14,863 nt of DNA from Pseudomonadota bacterium (GTDB lineage Bacteria > Desulfobacterota > Desulfobacteria > Desulfobacterales > Desulfobacteraceae): the NCBI GenBank assembly GCA_018812385.1, contig JAHJDU010000172.1, positions 1 through 14,863 on the forward strand. The letters are read 5' to 3'. The notes under the pieces are model-generated. The model was given only the letters and a program-made list of their open reading frames with translations. It made no database searches and was not told the origin of the DNA. This document shows, one piece after another, positions 13,524 through 14,863 of the stretch. Within the stretch, counting starts at the first letter, position 1. The number at the start of each line of letters is the position of its first letter. Position numbers and translations under genes: made by a program.

Positions 13524-14114
13524 ATGAAATTAATTGGTACAAAAAAAATAATACTGGCCTCCAAATCTCCCAGAAGGCGAGAGCTCCTTGAACAGCTTGG
13601 GTTAAGCATTAAAATTGTTCCATCTAACACTGACGAAGCAGGTATTTCAATAAAAAATCCTGAAAAATATGTAAAAGAGCTCTCTTTTTTAAAAGCAAAA
13701 AATATTTCCTTGTTTTATCCAGATGGTTGGATTCTGGGAGCAGATACCATAGTTGTTGCGGATGATCAAATCCTTGGCAAGCCACGGTCAAAAACAGATG
13801 CCATTGCAATGCTGAACAAATTAAATAATTGTGAACACAGCGTATTTACAGGTTTTTCTATAGTCAATCAGGAAAAAAATTGTATAATTACACAATCGGT
13901 TGAAACAAAAGTATTTTTTAAATGTTTAAGCCCCCGGGAAATACAATGGTATGTAAACACAGGAGAACCATTTGACAAAGCAGGTTCCTATGGGATACAG
14001 GGAATCGGAGCATTTCTGGTTAAACGAATTTCAGGCTCCTATTCCAATGTTGTGGGATTGCCTGTTTGTGAAGTCATTGAAACACTAATGAATTTAGATA
14101 TCATCCAATTTTAA
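13524..14114 (+). CDS. maf: Maf family nucleotide pyrophosphatase
   Basis: The 196-residue protein has the Maf/HAM1-like fold markers: ILASKSPRRRELLEQLGL at the N-terminus (10-27), GADTIV with metal-binding D74, ILGKPRS (83-89), and EPFDKAGSYGIQG near 149-161, ending with SNVVGLPVCEV. The family hydrolyses non-canonical or canonical pyrimidine nucleoside triphosphates to monophosphates, and the SYGIQG form resembles the dTTP/UTP pyrophosphatases (YhdE type). The frame stays open upstream into the tRNA, but ATG 13524 begins exactly at the conserved N-terminus (MKLIGTKKIILAS), so it is taken as the start despite a weak ribosome site. It is followed 14 bases later by the yggS-type gene. Confidence 0.94.
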   Translation: MKLIGTKKIILASKSPRRRELLEQLGLSIKIVPSNTDEAGISIKNPEKYVKELSFLKAKNISLFYPDGWILGADTIVVADDQILGKPRSKTDAIAMLNKLNNCEHSVFTGFSIVNQEKNCIITQSVETKVFFKCLSPREIQWYVNTGEPFDKAGSYGIQGIGAFLVKRISGSYSNVVGLPVCEVIETLMNLDIIQF

Positions 14115-14128
14115 GGACTTAAATCATC

Positions 14129-14821
14129 ATGTCATCCATTAAAGACAATCTGGATAAAATAAATAAACAAATTATTGAAACTGCCAAGTCCTGTGGCCGC
14201 AGGCCTGAGAAGATTCGATTGATAGCTGTCAGTAAAAGAAAAAGTATAGAAGCCATAATGGAAGGCATCAAAGCAGGAGCAAAACATTTTGGTGAAAATT
14301 ATATTCAAGAAGCAATTGATAAAATTGATAAAATTGGAAAGAATTCTGCCTGCTGGCATTTTATAGGCCATCTCCAGTCCAATAAAGCAAAATTTGCAGT
14401 TAAGTATTTTGATTATATTCACACTGTTGATACTATAAAACTTGCCAGGGAAATAGATAAGCAGGCCAGAAAAATTAATAAAATTCAGAAAATACTTGTT
14501 CAGGTAAATATTGGTGAAGAAGACACAAAATCCGGTACCAATATAGAGGACACCATTCAATTAATAACTCAAATCCATACCTATGCAAATATAGCCGTTA
14601 AGGGATTAATGTGCATGCCGCCATATTTTTCAGACCCTGATCAGGCCAGAATCTATTTTCAGCAATTGGTCCGAATTAAAAACGAAATCCTGAATCAAAA
14701 ATTTGAAACTATATCCATGGAGCACCTGTCCATGGGGATGAGCAATGATTTTAAAGTTGCCATAGAAGAAGGATCTACAATGGTAAGGATCGGGACCTCT
14801 ATATTCGGGAGCAGAGATTGA
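14129..14821 (+). CDS. YggS/PROSC family PLP homeostasis protein
   Basis: The 230-residue protein matches the PLP-binding YggS/PLPBP family. It has the lysine that holds pyridoxal phosphate (K36 in LIAVSKRK), then FGENYIQEAIDK (74-85), WHFIGHLQSNKAK, VQVNIGEEDTKSG, GLMCMPP, and LSMGMSNDFKVAIEEGSTMVRIGTSIFG at the end. It is a single-domain barrel protein without known catalytic turnover that buffers free PLP and affects amino-acid and keto-acid pools. AAGGA lies about eleven bases before ATG 14129. The close spacing to maf suggests one transcript. Length is complete for the family. Confidence 0.95.
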   Translation: MSSIKDNLDKINKQIIETAKSCGRRPEKIRLIAVSKRKSIEAIMEGIKAGAKHFGENYIQEAIDKIDKIGKNSACWHFIGHLQSNKAKFAVKYFDYIHTVDTIKLAREIDKQARKINKIQKILVQVNIGEEDTKSGTNIEDTIQLITQIHTYANIAVKGLMCMPPYFSDPDQARIYFQQLVRIKNEILNQKFETISMEHLSMGMSNDFKVAIEEGSTMVRIGTSIFGSRD

Positions 14822-14863
14822 AACTATTACTTCACATTTGCTGTGCTCCCTGTTCTATTTATC

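Noticed and set aside
14132..14560. A 142-codon open frame on the minus strand inside the yggS-type gene
   Set aside because: The plus-strand frame carries all YggS motifs; the antisense frame is low-complexity and rich in Phe, Ile and Asn, as expected from the complement of AT-rich coding DNA.

Overview
The window is AT-rich and looks like chromosome from a strictly anaerobic, sulfate-reducing deltaproteobacterium, most likely of the Desulfobacteraceae type. The pointers are a DsrC C-terminus with the paired-cysteine tail, an Ahb-type siroheme decarboxylase subunit (the alternative heme pathway used by sulfate reducers), an oxygen-sensitive CoA-dehydratase-activase family gene, and a Gram-negative Mla lipid-transport operon. 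The genus is inferred from gene content; no database search was possible.

Layout. Positions 2-208 (+) hold the end of dsrC, closed by a strong hairpin terminator. A translationally coupled pair follows on the same strand at 292-1556: a siroheme decarboxylase subunit and a nitrilase-superfamily hydrolase. Convergent to it on the minus strand (4485 down to 1559) is an mlaE-mlaF-mlaD-mlaA operon with no mlaC or mlaB. A 273-base spacer at 4486-4758 carries short GC-rich hairpin repeats and a promoter-like site with an inverted repeat. It leads into a two-gene plus-strand unit: a ribbon-helix-helix regulator (4759-5232), then a very large CoA-enzyme-activase-like protein (5235-9461). That reading frame is cut by a single in-frame TAA at 7236-7238 and has no start codon for the next 180 bases. 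Convergent to this unit is a minus-strand block: tRNA-Leu(UAA), then murA, then comEC. The window ends with plus-strand maf and a yggS-type PLP-binding protein gene.

How the genes work together. DsrC carries sulfur in dissimilatory sulfite reduction, whose reductase needs siroheme, and the next gene diverts siroheme toward heme. The Mla genes encode an inner-membrane ABC permease, its ATPase, a membrane-anchored MCE protein and an outer-membrane MlaA-like protein that together move phospholipids between membranes. MurA makes the first committed peptidoglycan precursor, ComEC is a DNA-uptake channel, Maf is a nucleotide pyrophosphatase, and YggS handles PLP homeostasis.

The most unusual part is 4500-9461. 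The RHH regulator sits two bases upstream of a tandem-ATPase/DUF2229/HgdB-like gene whose frame is open for about 1,400 codons except for one ochre stop at a domain boundary. The function of this regulator-activase pair is not known to me.
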